A stretch of 64,000 bases of DNA from Triatoma infestans. Taxonomy: Eukaryota > Arthropoda > Insecta > Hemiptera > Reduviidae. This document shows positions 23,328 through 35,579 of the stretch, in pieces (the stretch's first letter is position 1; every line of letters starts with the position of its first letter). Location of the stretch: assembly GCA_011037195.1 (NCBI GenBank), contig JAAEAF010003576.1, forward strand, positions 62,001 through 126,000, given 5' to 3'. Below the pieces are notes generated by a model. The model did no database searches, was not told where the DNA came from, and saw only the letters and a list, made by a program, of their open reading frames with translations. Position numbers and translations under genes: made by a program.

Positions 23328-25384
23328 AGTTAAAAAAGCAAAGCATTTTCTCTAAAAATGAACATGAACAAGTTTTCTTTTCAATATCCTGTTTACATAA
23401 CTAAAATCTTGGGTTCCTTTTTAACATATAACATTCCAATTAAGACCCAACAACGTACACATTACTAGACGACAAATTCTCCAGAACAACTATAGGAAGT
23501 ATCACATAAGCCCAAAATCTTCAAACTCTACCTGTAGGATATATCAAATCTGCTTCAACGATATTAATCACATACATGAAAGATATAATGTTAGCCTCAT
23601 CCATCACCAGTCGATATCATATAAAATTGTAACTTAACTGCAGCTTTGACTTTCTAAAATGGAAGCAAAAATTTTCGCCACTCTTCAACGATTACAAAAA
23701 TATAAATCTTCGCTTGCTAATGTTAATAAGCTTGAAAATTTTTTGGAAAAAAAACGACGAAAAAGTGCGCTATCTTGACATATCTTTGGAAACTCTGATT
23801 CATCAGTGCTTCCAAAGATTATGTCAATCATTTGGAAACTCTGATTCATCAGTGCTTCCAAAGATTATGTCAATCATTTGGAAACTCTGACTCATTCCAA
23901 AGAGTTCTGTATCATACTTTACAAACCCTCCTCAGACCTTTTCTGAAATTTGCCTCGTCAGTTTGGATGACAGCTAATAACGCACTAAAGTAGCGATAGA
24001 GGGAGACATTTCAAAACAAGTATTTCGAATCGTACAATTCGTCCAATGGGTTTACGAAGAATATACAAATACACAGTGAACACGACTTAAAAACCAGATA
24101 TTTACACACACCCATGTGACTAAACTACAAGATAACGTTTTTTGATCTTCCAAACACTAATTCTCAGCATCACTTTACCATAAGCGCCGCTTCCACCATT
24201 AAGTCTTTTGAAGACATCTTTTACTTTATTTTAATCATAATTTAACAAATTGTATAAAACTCTAAATGAATTGGATCGTATTTTTTTAATTAGATATACT
24301 ACATATTTAGAATAACTGTTTATGCATATTAATGAAAGTGAGAAATTATAAACTGACCAAAAATGGTGAGACCCTTGATATTATGATGGGTATGGTCGAT
24401 AACATGGAAAATAGCTTGGAATAAATTAATCAAAATAAACGTAGCGGAATAAACTGAAGACACTTAATAAGGAGCAAGAGGCTGCGTAAGCAAAAGGAGT
24501 TGTTGGCTGTGGAGTAATAGTGAAGTCATGATTTTATAAAGTGCATCTTTTCTTTTATTCGTTCTGTTCTTTCTTTATCTCTCTCTCTCTCTCCCTCCCT
24601 CCCCCATCTATCCCTTTTTCTTTTAATATTTACTATTAAACTGAAGAACAGTATTTGTGCTTGTGAAACGGTTTGCAATGACTTCGAGTGGTTTAAAACC
24701 AGGCCATGGTCATGGGGAAAATACAAATACAAATACTAAGAAAGCGATGAAGAAAAACGTTCTGTTTGAACCAAAAGGGTTTCCTTCTACTTATTTTTTT
24801 GTGGTTTACTAACAAAGAAATACTTGTCTGGGCTTTTAAAGCTTCTACCCCCCACCTCCACTAGTATTGGAATGTGAGAAATTAATTCGTTTACAAAAAA
24901 AAAAAAAAAGAGGATAGAATATAAAGAAGGCCAATCACAATTTTGTTTTTAAACATAAAAGAATTTTTTTAGAAATAATTCTCTGATTGAAATAACTTAC
25001 TTAATTTGTTGTTTTTTTTATCCTTGCCATCAGCAAAAACTATATTAGAAAGAAAACTATTTAAAAAAAAAAAAAAAAATGAATTTTATGGAGTTAAATA
25101 TTGATAAATGTTCAGTAATAACGTTCTCCAGGGAGGAAAAAGCGTATCAGAGCCCAGTTACTATCTAACTGAGGTAAAGGTCAATGTGAATTGGGGTTGT
25201 TGCTACACCTGCTTTCCCACTCTGTAGTAGTGGAGAAATGGACGGCGAACATCTTTTGGGTTTGCTCGGCTCTCGACGTTGTGTGATGTTGCACTGATGT
25301 TTTTTTTATTATTATAATAGGCTTTAGAAGGAAAGAAATTGGTGAGGAAAGGTCTTTGAGAAATAAGCTAGAATCAATGCTGAA
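23328..25384. other. No recognised gene; one tandem hairpin repeat
   Basis: Apart from the repeat at 23776-23905, only microsatellite-like runs are seen ((TC)n near 24575, A-runs near 24895 and 25062). A 39-codon open frame at ~23659-23778 (MEAKIFATLQRLQKYKSS...) is too short to call. Confidence 0.4.
23776..23905. repeat. ~46-bp tandem repeat, 2.5 units, each a hairpin
   Basis: The unit runs 'tttggaaactctgattcatc' - 'agtgcttccaaagattatgt' - 'caatca'. Each unit contains the inverted pair tttggaa/ttccaaa. The first two units are nearly identical. Confidence 0.8.
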
Positions 25385-25513
25385 TACTGTGTAATAAAAT
25401 AGAGACAAAAAACTGCCAGGACTCTACACGTAAATAGAAATTAGAGATTTAGACTGAGTAAAGAGAAGGATAGTAGTTGGTTGCTGACGCGTTATAACTG
25501 TTGTATAAACATC

Positions 25514-26105
25514 ATCAGTGATATTTTCCATGATAAGCTGCTTCCTTTTGTGGTCATCGACCGGTTTCGGGCGTCCGTCCATCATCAGGATGTTTTCATC
25601 AAACAGTGTAACAAACATGGACTTGCACAGTGAAAATACAGTTGATACACGGGATTTTAAAGTCTGTGTTATGATGGAACTAGGTTAAGAAAAGTATTGC
25701 TACCTGATTGGGGGAAAACACATGTCCGGTCCTTTAAAGACGTTGTTCCCTTTTAAAATAGAAACATCAATTAGTGGGGATGTATAATTAAACTACTTTT
25801 TTTTTGAAGGAGATATTACTTTGATAATTATTTACCCATACCATTTTATTATTTCTATTTATTAATTTATAACAGAGCGAAATAACACGAAAGGTCAGCC
25901 GTGGGCCACTGTGGAATAGTTAGTGATAAGAAATGATAGAATCCAAGCTGAATGGTCGTAAGATAGTATAGATACATAACTATGTTGAGCAAGTAATCTA
26001 TATAAGCAAGTTTATTTTTATGATTATGCATTCCATTCCACATTTCACCTTTCACACACATTCACATACACCATCCACGCATGCACGTAAACTTAAGTAT
26101 GGGTT
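25514..26105. mobile_element. Hammerhead element, family A, left arm only
   Basis: The left-arm sequence matches 42600-42915 ('gataagctgcttcc', the ribozyme, 'caaacagtgtaacaa', 'gggggaaaacacatg'). Further in, 'tgcattccattccacatttc' on this strand is the reverse of the spacer in 42940-43080. The right inverted arm is missing. The 63.6-kb repeat G copy serves as an empty site. Confidence 0.6.
25555..25592 (-). ncRNA. Hammerhead-like ribozyme motif, family A
   Basis: Minus strand: CAUC, CUGAUGA (25588-25582), stem II GGAC/GCCC with one A-C mismatch, GAAAC (25568-25564), palindromic stem III ACCGGU, C17 at 25559, then GAUG pairing with CAUC (stem I). The core is complete; stem II is weakened. 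Confidence 0.55.
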
Positions 26106-26300
26106 ATATAAACTGTTCTAAAAACTGTCCCTTATAGGGCTAGCGCAGCTGTATATATAAAGAGTCTCCCACTCTGGTCTAGCCTAAATGTAGCTCAATT
26201 TTGTGTCTTTCTCTCTGCTTGGGATCTCTCTCTCTTCGAATACTGTTATAATGTTATACTAGTAAATTTATACTGGACTGCAAGATCAAGACTGATGTCC

Positions 26301-27809
26301 AAATAGGCGACTGATAGTTCATCGGTAAAGGGAGGAAAAAATTCATAACAGATGAATGAAAAATATTCCCGCTACTTCTTTTGAGATTGTTTTCCAAAAA
26401 CTCTTTTGTTCACTTTGTTCGCATGAAGAACAAATAATGAAATTCAAAACAACATTTTTGATTCGACTTTATACCAACAAAAACAACTATTCCAAGTTTC
26501 AGTTATCATCCATCTATGGATCACCACGACTTGGTCTGACAAAAATCAAAGAATTTTTCTTTAAAATTATGTAATTTCAATTTTTATCATATCAAATTGA
26601 AATTTTATCTTGCAATATTGTGTAGAATTTGTCAAAAAACTATAACTGTTACATAAGTTTCTAATTTGGATGGAATAGTGTCTTTATAGAATGAAAAATT
26701 AATTATTTTAAAAGTAGTCAACTAATATCGCCATATTTTTTTTACAATTATGTGTGTACTTTTTTCTTTTTTTAACAAAACTCATTTCCACACAAAATCT
26801 ATGACTCCAATTTGGTTGTAAAATAGGGGCAGCTATTTGTGAACCTCATGCAAATGCGCAATATATTAAACAAAAATTTTTTGTCGTATTGTGTGGTATT
26901 AATTTTTCTTTTTTCATATTTTATATACGATTAATATAATCATGATGTTGGTAAGAAATACTAATATAATTAAGAAAACTGTAATATTAAAAATAACATT
27001 TGGTATATATTATACCACGCACCGCGCTTTCTAAAAGCGGCCCTGGTTTTCGGGTCTTCACAGTGTAATAGTATCCAAAGAGAGTATTCGTAGCAAACAA
27101 AATGACAGGACCACTCTCTCAGACTAGAGTGGGAGAAACCACATATATACAGTGACGGGAGACAGAAAGAGAATAGTGCATACAACTGAGGTCACTCGCC
27201 AATCACTACGTGTCATTACCCCTTTTCCACTCTACCATATTCTTATCATTTCAAGTGTAAAGTCCAGGCAGTCAGTGTCACTTATTATATTATAGAGTGT
27301 TAACCATATTTAGTTAATTCATTTAAACCAGACCATTTCTTTCCTTCAACAACCGCATTATACACAGTTAGTTTTAAATTTAAACTACCGCTACATTACA
27401 GTACATTATATTATATATATATACACGCTATTCAGGTGTATATGTATAATCCTTACCACCTTTTTTATGGCCAGCCAATCTAAACGTTTGTAAACAAAGC
27501 AATTATAAAGAAAAATGTTTAATTAATTTGTATTAATTGGAGTGGGAGAAAGTTATGTAAGTGTTACACACCAGATTTTTTTTTAACATGTTTACCATCA
27601 TTATATTCTATTCAGTTTTCCTTCTCACAAATCATTTTTTCCGCACTTTCTCATTCCCTTTGCTTTTGTTTTCATTCTTAATATTGAAAAAGTAATTTCT
27701 TATAATAGTTAACTAAAAATTTTCTTTGCAAATATTTATTCTATTTATATTTTGCGTTATTATTATCTTATTTGTTTTTTTAAATATTTCGTATTCCGAA
27801 GTACAATTA
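26301..27809. other. No gene recognised; minus-strand fragment of repeat G at 27040-27180
   Basis: The reverse complement of 27110-27160 contains 'ctgtatatatgtgg' and 'tctcccactctagtctg', as in repeat G. 27560-27585 resembles a reversed family R 5' tip ('acacaccagattttt'). The rest is AT-rich. Confidence 0.4.
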
Positions 27810-28768
27810 AAAAAAAAAAAAATCTGGTGTGAAACACTCACATAACTTTCTCTTACTAAAGTTTACAAAATTTTAATTGACAAATTTTATAGTTAGTATA
27901 CCAAATTTAATGAAATTCTTCGGTGTTTTCATGGAGAAAATCGCAAAAATAAAAAAAAACTGTTCAGTAAAAACACATTTCCGGTTTACTAATTTTCATG
28001 GAACTCGGAATTTTTGGCAATCTATTTATTTCTAATAAATTTTGCTTAGATGTAGGATTGTATAAACAATTAAGATATCAGTTTATAGGAAAATATAACC
28101 CCACTCCTCTCCCAAAAGCCCCCTTAAATAACTTTATCTGGAGAAATGTTACAAATAAAAGTTAAAGCTCTTTATATGTATAGTTTACATATATAGCTTA
28201 AAGAAAATCTTTGCAGCTGTTTTAGAGAAAATAGCAGGAAACTGAAAAATACTTCCGGTAAAAACGCATTTCCGGTCATGCGATTTTCTTCCAACATGGA
28301 ATTTCAACAACACATTTAGTTCTAATTAATACTATTTAGATAATAGAATTGTGTAATAATCTGAAATAGCACTTTAGAAGAAACCATAACCCTTCTCTTC
28401 CCCCCAAATGTGCTCTTAAATGAATTTTTCCGGCGATACGTTACAAAGATAAAAGTTGTAGCGCTTTATATGTGTAGTTTATATATCAGATTCAAAGAAA
28501 ATCGTCGGAGCATTTTTGAGAAAATCACAAAAAAATGGAAAAATTATGCAGTAAAGTGATATTTTCTGTTGATGGATTTTGCCGAAATCTTGATGTTTGA
28601 TGCGGTGTGGTGGTTATACTAAGTCTGAGCTTTCTGCAACTTTTCGTATTTGAGATATTTAGGGCCCTCAAAACATGTATTTCCGGTGAAAATTCTAATT
28701 CGGAAATCTGGCAAGATTGCAATACTTTCTCTGGCAATTTATTACTAGTAAGAGATAGTAAAAATATA
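27810..28768 (+). repeat. Family R repeat with internal duplication
   Basis: Begins 'aatctggtgtgaaacactca', runs through 'tttaatgaaattcttcggtg', 'catttccggtttactaattt', 'gaaatgttacaaataaaag', and ends 'ctaattcggaaatctggca' plus 'caatactttctct'. The block from 'agtaaaaacgcatttccgg' to 'acaaagataaaag' occurs twice (27970-28170 and 28250-28460). There is no protein-coding signal in any frame. Confidence 0.65.
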
Positions 28769-28769
28769 T

Positions 28770-29189
28770 ATCTAGGATATTTTCCGTGCTAGCCTGCTTC
28801 TTTTTTTTGGTTATCAACCGGTTTTGTGCGTTCGCCCATTATCAGGATGTTTTTGTCAAAACATGTGATAATATAGACTTGCATAGAGCAAATTTAGTTG
28901 GAACACTGATTTTTAAAAAGTGTTTTTGTTAGGACCTAACTAGGAAACACAAATGTTTCCCACCCAGGTTACAACGAACCTAGTTAGGTCATGACAAAAA
29001 CACTTTTTAACAAATCAGTATTCCAACTAAATTTACTCTATGCATGTCTATGTCATCACACTGTTTTGACAAAAAACATCCTGACGATGTGCGAACGGCC
29101 GAAACTGGTCGATGACCACAAAAAGAAGTAGGCTATCACGGAAAATATCTCTTGATAGTTTCCAGCTCTTCAGAACCAACCACAACAAA
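28770..29189. mobile_element. Palindromic hammerhead element, family A (small)
   Basis: Inverted arms (about 28785-28960 and 28975-29140), e.g. 'acctaactagg' / 'cctagttaggt' and 'catagagcaaatttagttgg' reversed as 'ccaactaaatttactctatg'. Left motif on minus (28852-28812) is damaged (CUGAUAA; GAAA changed). Right motif on plus is nearly intact. The right end has an extra non-palindromic tail, 'tagtttccagctcttcagaa' then 'ccaaccacaac'. An exact 11-bp duplication, TAAAAATATAT, is at 28759-28769 and 29190-29200. Confidence 0.75.
29077..29114 (+). ncRNA. Hammerhead-like ribozyme motif, family A, stem II decayed
   Basis: CAUC (29077-29080), CUGACGA (29081-29087), UGUGC-GAAC-GGCC (two pairs lost), GAAAC (29101-29105), stem III ACU/GGU with a wobble, C17 at 29110, and GAUG (29111-29114) complementary to CAUC. 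Confidence 0.5.
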
Positions 29190-29200
29190 TAAAAATATAT

Positions 29201-30509
29201 GTAGTTTGCATTCACTCCTTTTCTAGAGTATAATTTTCTAAAGTAATAATTTTTAAGGCAAAGGTTTGTGGTTCTTGGGTGATTTTTCCCTTCGGGTTGC
29301 CGCATCGGTATTTTCTCCGAGGTATTTTCTCTGCATGGAGAATAAGACGAGAATAATTATCATTATTGTCAATTCCGTGCTCATTCTAGTGGTAGTTACT
29401 AAAAATATTACTAGAATATTTTTATAGTTACTAAAATTCCAGTGGTAGATAGATGAGGATTGATATATTAAAACAAGTATTAATATAATGTTAGGAAGAC
29501 CGCGTTAACAATGGCGAGAGGTGAGAAAAGAGAGAAGAAATACATGAGAAAGAAGGAGAAAAAAATGGAAAACAAAACATTTAATATAAAAAACAAGTCA
29601 GATGTATACTAAAGGTGAACATATAATATAAAGTAAAATACATATACATACAGATAATATTGGCTGCACACACTATGGTCTATCTCTCACTCTCTCTCTG
29701 TTCTAAAGTCACCCAAGTTCTACTACTGTTCTACTCGGGGCAGGTATGGAAGGAAAATGAGAAAAGTGAAGTAAAATTCGTCTAAAAGGGAAGTTGACTA
29801 CAAGTAATGCGAGTTAGCCGTTCGGAAAAGTCATAACGGAGTGTGAAAATTGGAAAAGGGCTTATCTCTTCCTTTAGTCAGAATTGCCTTAGGAAGAGGT
29901 CCTTTCGCAACTAATCCAATGTATTGTTCACTTCCCCTATCCCAGTTACATTGCTCTTTCCTCAAGTTATAAAAAGGCCTTACTTACTTGCCAAATTTAT
30001 TTTTTATACTTATAAAAAATTCTCCCATTAATAACACTTGTAATTTTTTTTTTTACTGTTTTACACTACATTCTTGGTTCTATTAAAAGAAGGTGTTTTA
30101 CCTCTTGGTGTAAATCACTCCGTGATTCAGGTGAGTTCTTATCTCTTACTTTATTTGAAACCAATATTCTTTAACTTGTAAATCTTGACTCTTCTATAGT
30201 CCTTTAATTTCGGGATTAAAGATTATAAGAGAATCAAATAGAAAAGGATAAATAACCAATATATTTAAATTAGTTCACGACAGTCTTCGAGAGGAAGACA
30301 TGAAAATATTGAGAGTTAATGGCTACAGATTAGATTAGAATAATTACCTTAAATTTACTTACTTTCATTAGAGACGAGAAAATGATATTATCTATAAAAA
30401 TCATTCATCACATGCGAAAGAATTCGAATACTGTGCCATCTTCCGAAGCTATCTCGTAAAAAAATAAAAAAAATGGCAAAAAAGAAATAAAAGAAAAAGA
30501 AAAACAAAG
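29201..30509. other. No feature recognised
   Basis: AT-rich sequence with a CT-rich stretch near 29685-29703. No repeat match noticed. Confidence 0.4.
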
Positions 30510-30640
30510 TTTGAATATGTGGTTGGGTCTGCAATAATGGTGGGGATCACATCTATGGTTTTATCCTTCAATATTTTAGTTCTAAACCGGTTTCCGATTT
30601 TTATCCATCATCAGAGTAGGGTTTACAATCAATTCGTGTT
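30510..30640 (-). mobile_element. Hammerhead element fragment, family B
   Basis: Reading minus: CUCUGAUGA, stem II GGAU/AUCG, GGAAACCGGUU, then 'ggataaaaccatag' and the tail ending in '...cagacccaaccaca'. The core bases CUGAUGA and GAAAC remain. The right arm is absent. Confidence 0.5.
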
Positions 30641-31039
30641 AAGAGATGACTTCTACTATATATTTATAACAGAAACGACACTGGTTAATTTGGAATTTGA
30701 GAAAGTTTGTAATTCTACGTATTTTATAAATGCTTTTATAAGATCTAGCTGCTTTAGAGGATTAAATTAGTAAGTTGTTACCCTGGAAAATGTACTTTAA
30801 AAAAGTCAAATGTTCTAAATATTGAAGAAGCTATCTGCTTCAATAGATGTTCCTTTAGTTCCAATAGATGGTCCTACAGTTTGGCAGTAATGTTTGACAG
30901 TGAAGAAGTATTTAAATGAACCATTTGAAGTTGATATTGATGAAAATGATGAGATAAAATTTTGTGGGCGGCTAAATTTGACATTATCTTTTCTCATCAG
31001 TGGGCTTGGCATTTTGGGTGTAACAACTCCCTTATCTAC

Positions 31040-31110
31040 TAAAGAAATCCTGATGATGGGCGAAACTGTACGATGAACAGGCTATCACCAAAATATAGTT
31101 TATCTAGATG
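31040..31110 (+). mobile_element. Hammerhead element fragment, family A, ribozyme broken
   Basis: 'cctgatgatgggcgaaactg' followed by 'acgatgaacaggctatcacc'. The second strand of stem II and part of the core have been lost by a deletion between the two GAA stretches. Confidence 0.5.
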
Positions 31111-31754
31111 ATAGTTTATTTAGATATCCCAAATACAAATCTATAGAAAGATGTGAAGTTGTATATCGGTTTAGTTCGGTCTTCTTTCCGAAATCTTTGT
31201 GTTTTAAATGAAGTTTCTCTATTTATGAAGCCTGAACAATCTTAAATATAGTTTGCGAAGTAGAAGAACATTCACCCCTTCAACTCAAGAACGATTGATT
31301 CTGTTGTGAGAAGATAGGTTTTCCACAGGAAGTAGATTGTTAGGGAACAGTTTAGGAAAATCCTTTGGACGCTTTTAATATTTGCTAGGCCATCTTGAAT
31401 CTTATCAAGATTTTTACGAGTTGGTAGAAGGTTTTGGATAACAATATTTAGCACTCCATACAATTAAATAATAATTTATTAAAAGTGATCAATTCAGAAC
31501 TGGAGGACGGGTCTGAAATCAAGATGTTTAATTACATTAAAACAAATGTTGATATAAACATTGAAAATTCTCTCTTTCTTGAACTGACTTGACTGTTACC
31601 ATCATTAATAAATATTAAATAAGTCTAACTCCGTCTCTCATTGGATCTTGAAATTATTTCTATAGAACGAAGACAGCTAAAAAGAGAAAAGAAATAGAAA
31701 TTATTTTCCTTATAAAAGCAAATATATTAGATAAAATTAAAAACAAATAAAAAA
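31111..31754. other. No feature recognised
   Basis: AT-rich, with no motif or repeat match. Confidence 0.4.
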
Positions 31755-33500
31755 AAAATAAAAAAATCTGGCGCCAAACACTCACTCAACTTTCTCTCTT
31801 ACTCTAATTAATACAATTTAATTACGAAATCTTTTGTTAAATTGCAATGTCCCAATGTTTAGTTGGGTTGGCCATAAAAATGGTGGTGGGAATCAGACTT
31901 GTATACTTTATGTGGAGCGCTCTATGTCAAAACCAACAAAGTCTGGCAAAGTTAAATTTAAACAAATTGACAGACCTCCAATACCCCACTAAAATCAATT
32001 TGTCCAGAAAAATGTTTCAAATTAAAGTGATAACCATTTTCGAGAAAATTCCAAAAACCTATTCTGTAAACTTACACTTGCGATTGTTCCCAATTTTCTT
32101 GAAATTTGGAATTCTATCAATGCTTCTCTCTCTCCTCCCTCCTTCCCCATTGAGGACCAAGGCTTCTCAACAATTCCTCTCTATCAACTGCCTCCCTCCA
32201 CCATCTTTTGACTCCAATCCTCCTCAAATTCTCCTCTAAGTTCTCCAGCCAACTCATATGAGGCCTTTCTTTCTTTCTCATTCCCCCAATCTTGCCATAT
32301 AATATTTTTTTGGGAACTCTTCCTATACCCATTCTCTCCATATGACCCAACCATCTCAAGCTATTCTTTTTAATAATAGCAACTATGTCCGGCTGGCTAT
32401 ACTTTTCTCTAATTTCAGAGTTGCTCAAAATTTTAATTTCACCGTTAACCCACTTCGAGCCATATATTTTCCTTAATATTTTCCTTTCCTAGACGATGAG
32501 AAGTCTCTCACTCGCTTTTGTGAGGACTCACGCTTCGCTACCATACATGACTACCGGTCGTGTTATGTGGTCTTATACACTAATACTCTCATACTAAGAG
32601 GTAATGTGTTGAAATTTAAAAACCTTCTGGACTGAATAGTAACAACGGATTCCCTGCAGCAATCCTTGCTTTTATTTCCGTTACCGTATGATTGTCTGTA
32701 GTAAATAACGTCCCAAGATATTTGAATTCTTGTTCGACCGGAAATTCATGCTGAAGAAACTTTTATTGTTGATTGTCCTCTTCTAGGAGATTCCAGCGGC
32801 ATTCTCTCGTACACAGTTTTAAGGTCATTTATTTTAAGCCCCCGACTAACTCGCTCCCTAATCGAATTCATCAAGAACTCCAGACTTTGCTGACAATTTG
32901 CTTCTAATTTGTATTAATATTGTGTAAGTGATAAAACCATAATATATTTTTATTGAAATGGTATTTTAGAGGAAAGCATAACGCTACTGTTCCCCAAGAA
33001 ACTCCCCGCAAAAAATCATTTTTTTTTTTCTGGCAATTTTCCCAAGAAAATGTTATAAATAAAAGTCTATTCATGTGTATGGTAGATAGTGTACGAGGAT
33101 AATGAAAATCATTAGAGCCGATTTTAAGAAATTCACGAAAAAGTGAAAAAAACTTTCGTAAAGTGTCAGTTTTGGTTGATGGATTTTCGCCAGAAATCTT
33201 TGTGCCTGCATTAGGCAGGTAATACCCAAACCATCGCATTGATGGTAATACCCAAACGGAATATCAAGTTTGAGTATTCTACGACTTTTCTTTTTTTTGT
33301 GAAATACACACGGGCCCAACATACAAACACATACATACATACATACATACATACAGAGCATTCGCTAAAAACATTTTTTTCGTATTCAGAGGACTTTGAA
33401 ACATGTATTTCCGGTGTAAAATCAATTTCAAAAAATTCATATGATCGTAATAAATACTTCCTCTTAAGAGAAAGCAATAAAAGAAATACCATTATCTATT
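31755..33500 (+). repeat. Family R repeat, split by an RTE-like LINE
   Basis: 31760-32127 runs from 'aaaaaatctggcgccaaaca' to 'aatttggaattctatcaatg'. 32899-33500 resumes with 'aggaaagcataacgctactg' and goes on to 'gaatatcaagttt', an (ATAC)n microsatellite (33328-33356), 'gtatttccggtgtaaaatc' and 'aatacttcctcttaagaga'. The 18.8-kb copy gives the uninterrupted order. Confidence 0.65.
32128..32898 (-). pseudogene. RTE-like LINE, C-terminal part of reverse transcriptase
   Basis: Minus strand: VQEFKYLGT, IKARIAAGN, RVLVYKTTLRPVVMYGSEAW, RLLIVWERKILRKIYG, then an open stretch 32428-32117 with SLRWLGHMERMGIGRVPKK, RKKERPHMSWLENLEENLRR and GVKRWWREAVDREELLRSLG. This 'WLGHxxRM...RPxxxW...DRxxWR' block is typical of RTE-type and related LINE C-termini. 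Flanked by TGCTTCT at 32121-32127 and 32899-32905. It is 5' truncated and has no poly(A). Confidence 0.75.
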
Positions 33501-33599
33501 AATATATATGTTGTTATAAAATATGTAAACAAATGAAGTTATAAAATACTGACAATAACGATTCAATCATGTTTTGATCATTTGTAAGAAAGTGTGGAC

Positions 33600-34010
33600 A
33601 CTTTAAGTCAACATACATATTTTCTCGAAAATTACTCCAACGATATTCTTTAAAGTAGTTATGTGTACTATACATATAAAGAGCTACAGCTTTTATTTGA
33701 AATATTTCTCCTATGATAATGTCATTTAAGGGGGCTTTTGGGGAAAGGGGAGGGGTTATGTTTTTCTCTAAAGTGTTATCGTAGATGATTATACAATTCT
33801 ACCATCTGAACAGAATTTTAGAAATAAATAGATGGCTAAAATGGCAAGTTTATAGAAAATTAGTAAACCGGAAGTGCGCTTTTACTGAACTGGTTTTTTC
33901 AGTTTTCGATGAATTTCGACGAAATCTGACGAATGTCATTAAATGTGGTACACTACCGTTAAAATGTGTCAATTGAAGTTGTGTGAGTGTTTCACACCAG
34001 ATTTTTTATT
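33600..34010 (-). repeat. Family R repeat, 5' half
   Basis: The reverse complement starts 'aaaaatctggtgtgaaacac' (next to a C-run at 34012-34022) and continues through 'taaaagcgcacttccggttt' and 'cataacccctcccctttccc' to 'agtataaagtgtccac'. Confidence 0.7.
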
Positions 34011-34022
34011 TCCCCCCCCCCC

Positions 34023-35579
34023 TAAGATTAAAGCCTTTTCTTTATTTTGGGGGACAAATATTTTCTAAAAATTCTGAAATAAATTATTTATCTTATAACC
34101 ATAAATCATCTTGATATTTATCTGCTATTAATTTATATATACAGTATCCATCTTAAGTTCTGGATTGACCTCTTGTCTTCGAAAACTGAGACTTTTGGTG
34201 ACAAAAGCAAAAAATATATAATACTTAAAAATGCCCTTTAACACCAGCATGAAGAATTAACGCTATTCTACATTTGAAGGAATCTGTTTATTAATAAATA
34301 CTATCCCTACTTCACAATTCATGAACAATACATCACAATATTTGAGAAGATTTGTATTGTAATCAACATCCTTTCCTGTTAATCGGTTTCCAATTTGAAA
34401 AAAGGAACAATGTTAATAATTGCAATATGACCTTTATTAATATTATTACAGCACATTTCAAATGCTTCCATCAAATGCTCTCTTTATTATTTAATTAATG
34501 CAACCATGACTCTAATCCCTTTTTTGTTATTGCAAAATATCCAAATAAACTTGTTTGTAATGATATTATTCGTCAAAACTTCGGCTATCAAAATAATGAA
34601 GATTTAGAATTATTTTGTCTTGAGATTATTCAACGAAGTTCTATTTATCTTAACTTCTTTCTTCAAAAATGAACTTTCCAAATTTCAAAATAGCCGGTTC
34701 AACTTTTAAAGAAAACTTAAACAAAAACAACGATAATTCCAAAGGTATCTTACATCATAATATTGTGTGCGAATGTGTGCCGTGGGCACAATGTGCAATG
34801 TGCGGACAACATACTGTTTTACGTAGACGTCCTGAAAATGGGGAACCTAGTAGTTGACCAGAAAATGAAGCAGGCTAGCATGAAAAAAAAATCTGTGATA
34901 GTTTATTTGGTTTATTAAGATAATCAAAATATATATATATTTCAAAACGTATCAGAAACTGCGTAATCATCTGTTGATTTCCATTTTTTCCTTCTTGTGC
35001 GCAGAGTCTAACTGAAACAGAAAGTATTAATTGTATTGACATAAAATAAATAGGAAAGAGGAAAGAGAATGTAGTAACATCTCCTTCAATAATGATTAAA
35101 ATAAAGTGAGTGGAAGAAAAGTCGTAATAAAATATACCGCCGCTTGAGGGCATAATAAATTTTTGCATTTTAGTGGAGGTCCAAAGCCCAAATGTTAATA
35201 CTCCTTCAGATGTGATTAATTTTTCGCTGGCCTTATTTATGTAAGCAGCACCTTCAATGCATAAAAATCTATTTAAATAATTTTAATTTAAGAAAAATAG
35301 GCGTCACAAGAAAACATTTTACTTTTTATGTACTCATGATCCTAATTCTCCCAATCCTCTATTAGACACTTTCTTCTTTAAATTTTCCTACTCGCCATCT
35401 TAGACTGTGCTGGCCAAGCAATTTACTTGGCGGTGAAGGTAATAATTAATTCATTTGGAAAGCCACAAATGGGTGGTATCACTCCTCTAATGTCGTCATC
35501 AGTGATGCAATTTACTTGTTGCATCTGCAACTTGTAAACCCATTAAAGTAATAAACAAATTTTAAATAAATCTGATTAG
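34023..35579. other. No gene; decayed family A hammerhead scrap at 34825-34890
   Basis: 'acgtcctgaaaatgggga' followed by 'tagttgaccagaaaatgaag' and 'caggctagcatg' is recognisable family A right-end sequence with a broken ribozyme (CUGAAAA, stem II lost). The rest is AT-rich without features. Confidence 0.4.

Larger units (their letters stand above)
25385..26300 (+). repeat. Unknown repeat G (possible LTR-like), split by a family A hammerhead element
   Basis: 25385-25510 and 26105-26300 match 63625-63900 in order: 'agactgagt', 'ggttgctgac(g/t)cgtt', then 'tagggctagc', 'tgtatatata', 'gagtctcccactc'. The intervening ~600 bp is absent from the 63.6-kb copy. A third piece is on the minus strand at 27040-27180. 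The TATA-like stretch followed by a conserved 'gagtctcccactc' could be an LTR promoter, but no LTR ends were found. Confidence 0.5.

Noticed and set aside
33239..33502. ORFs with Cys/Met/Tyr or His/Thr repeats on both strands
   Set aside because: They arise from the (ATAC)n microsatellite inside family R.
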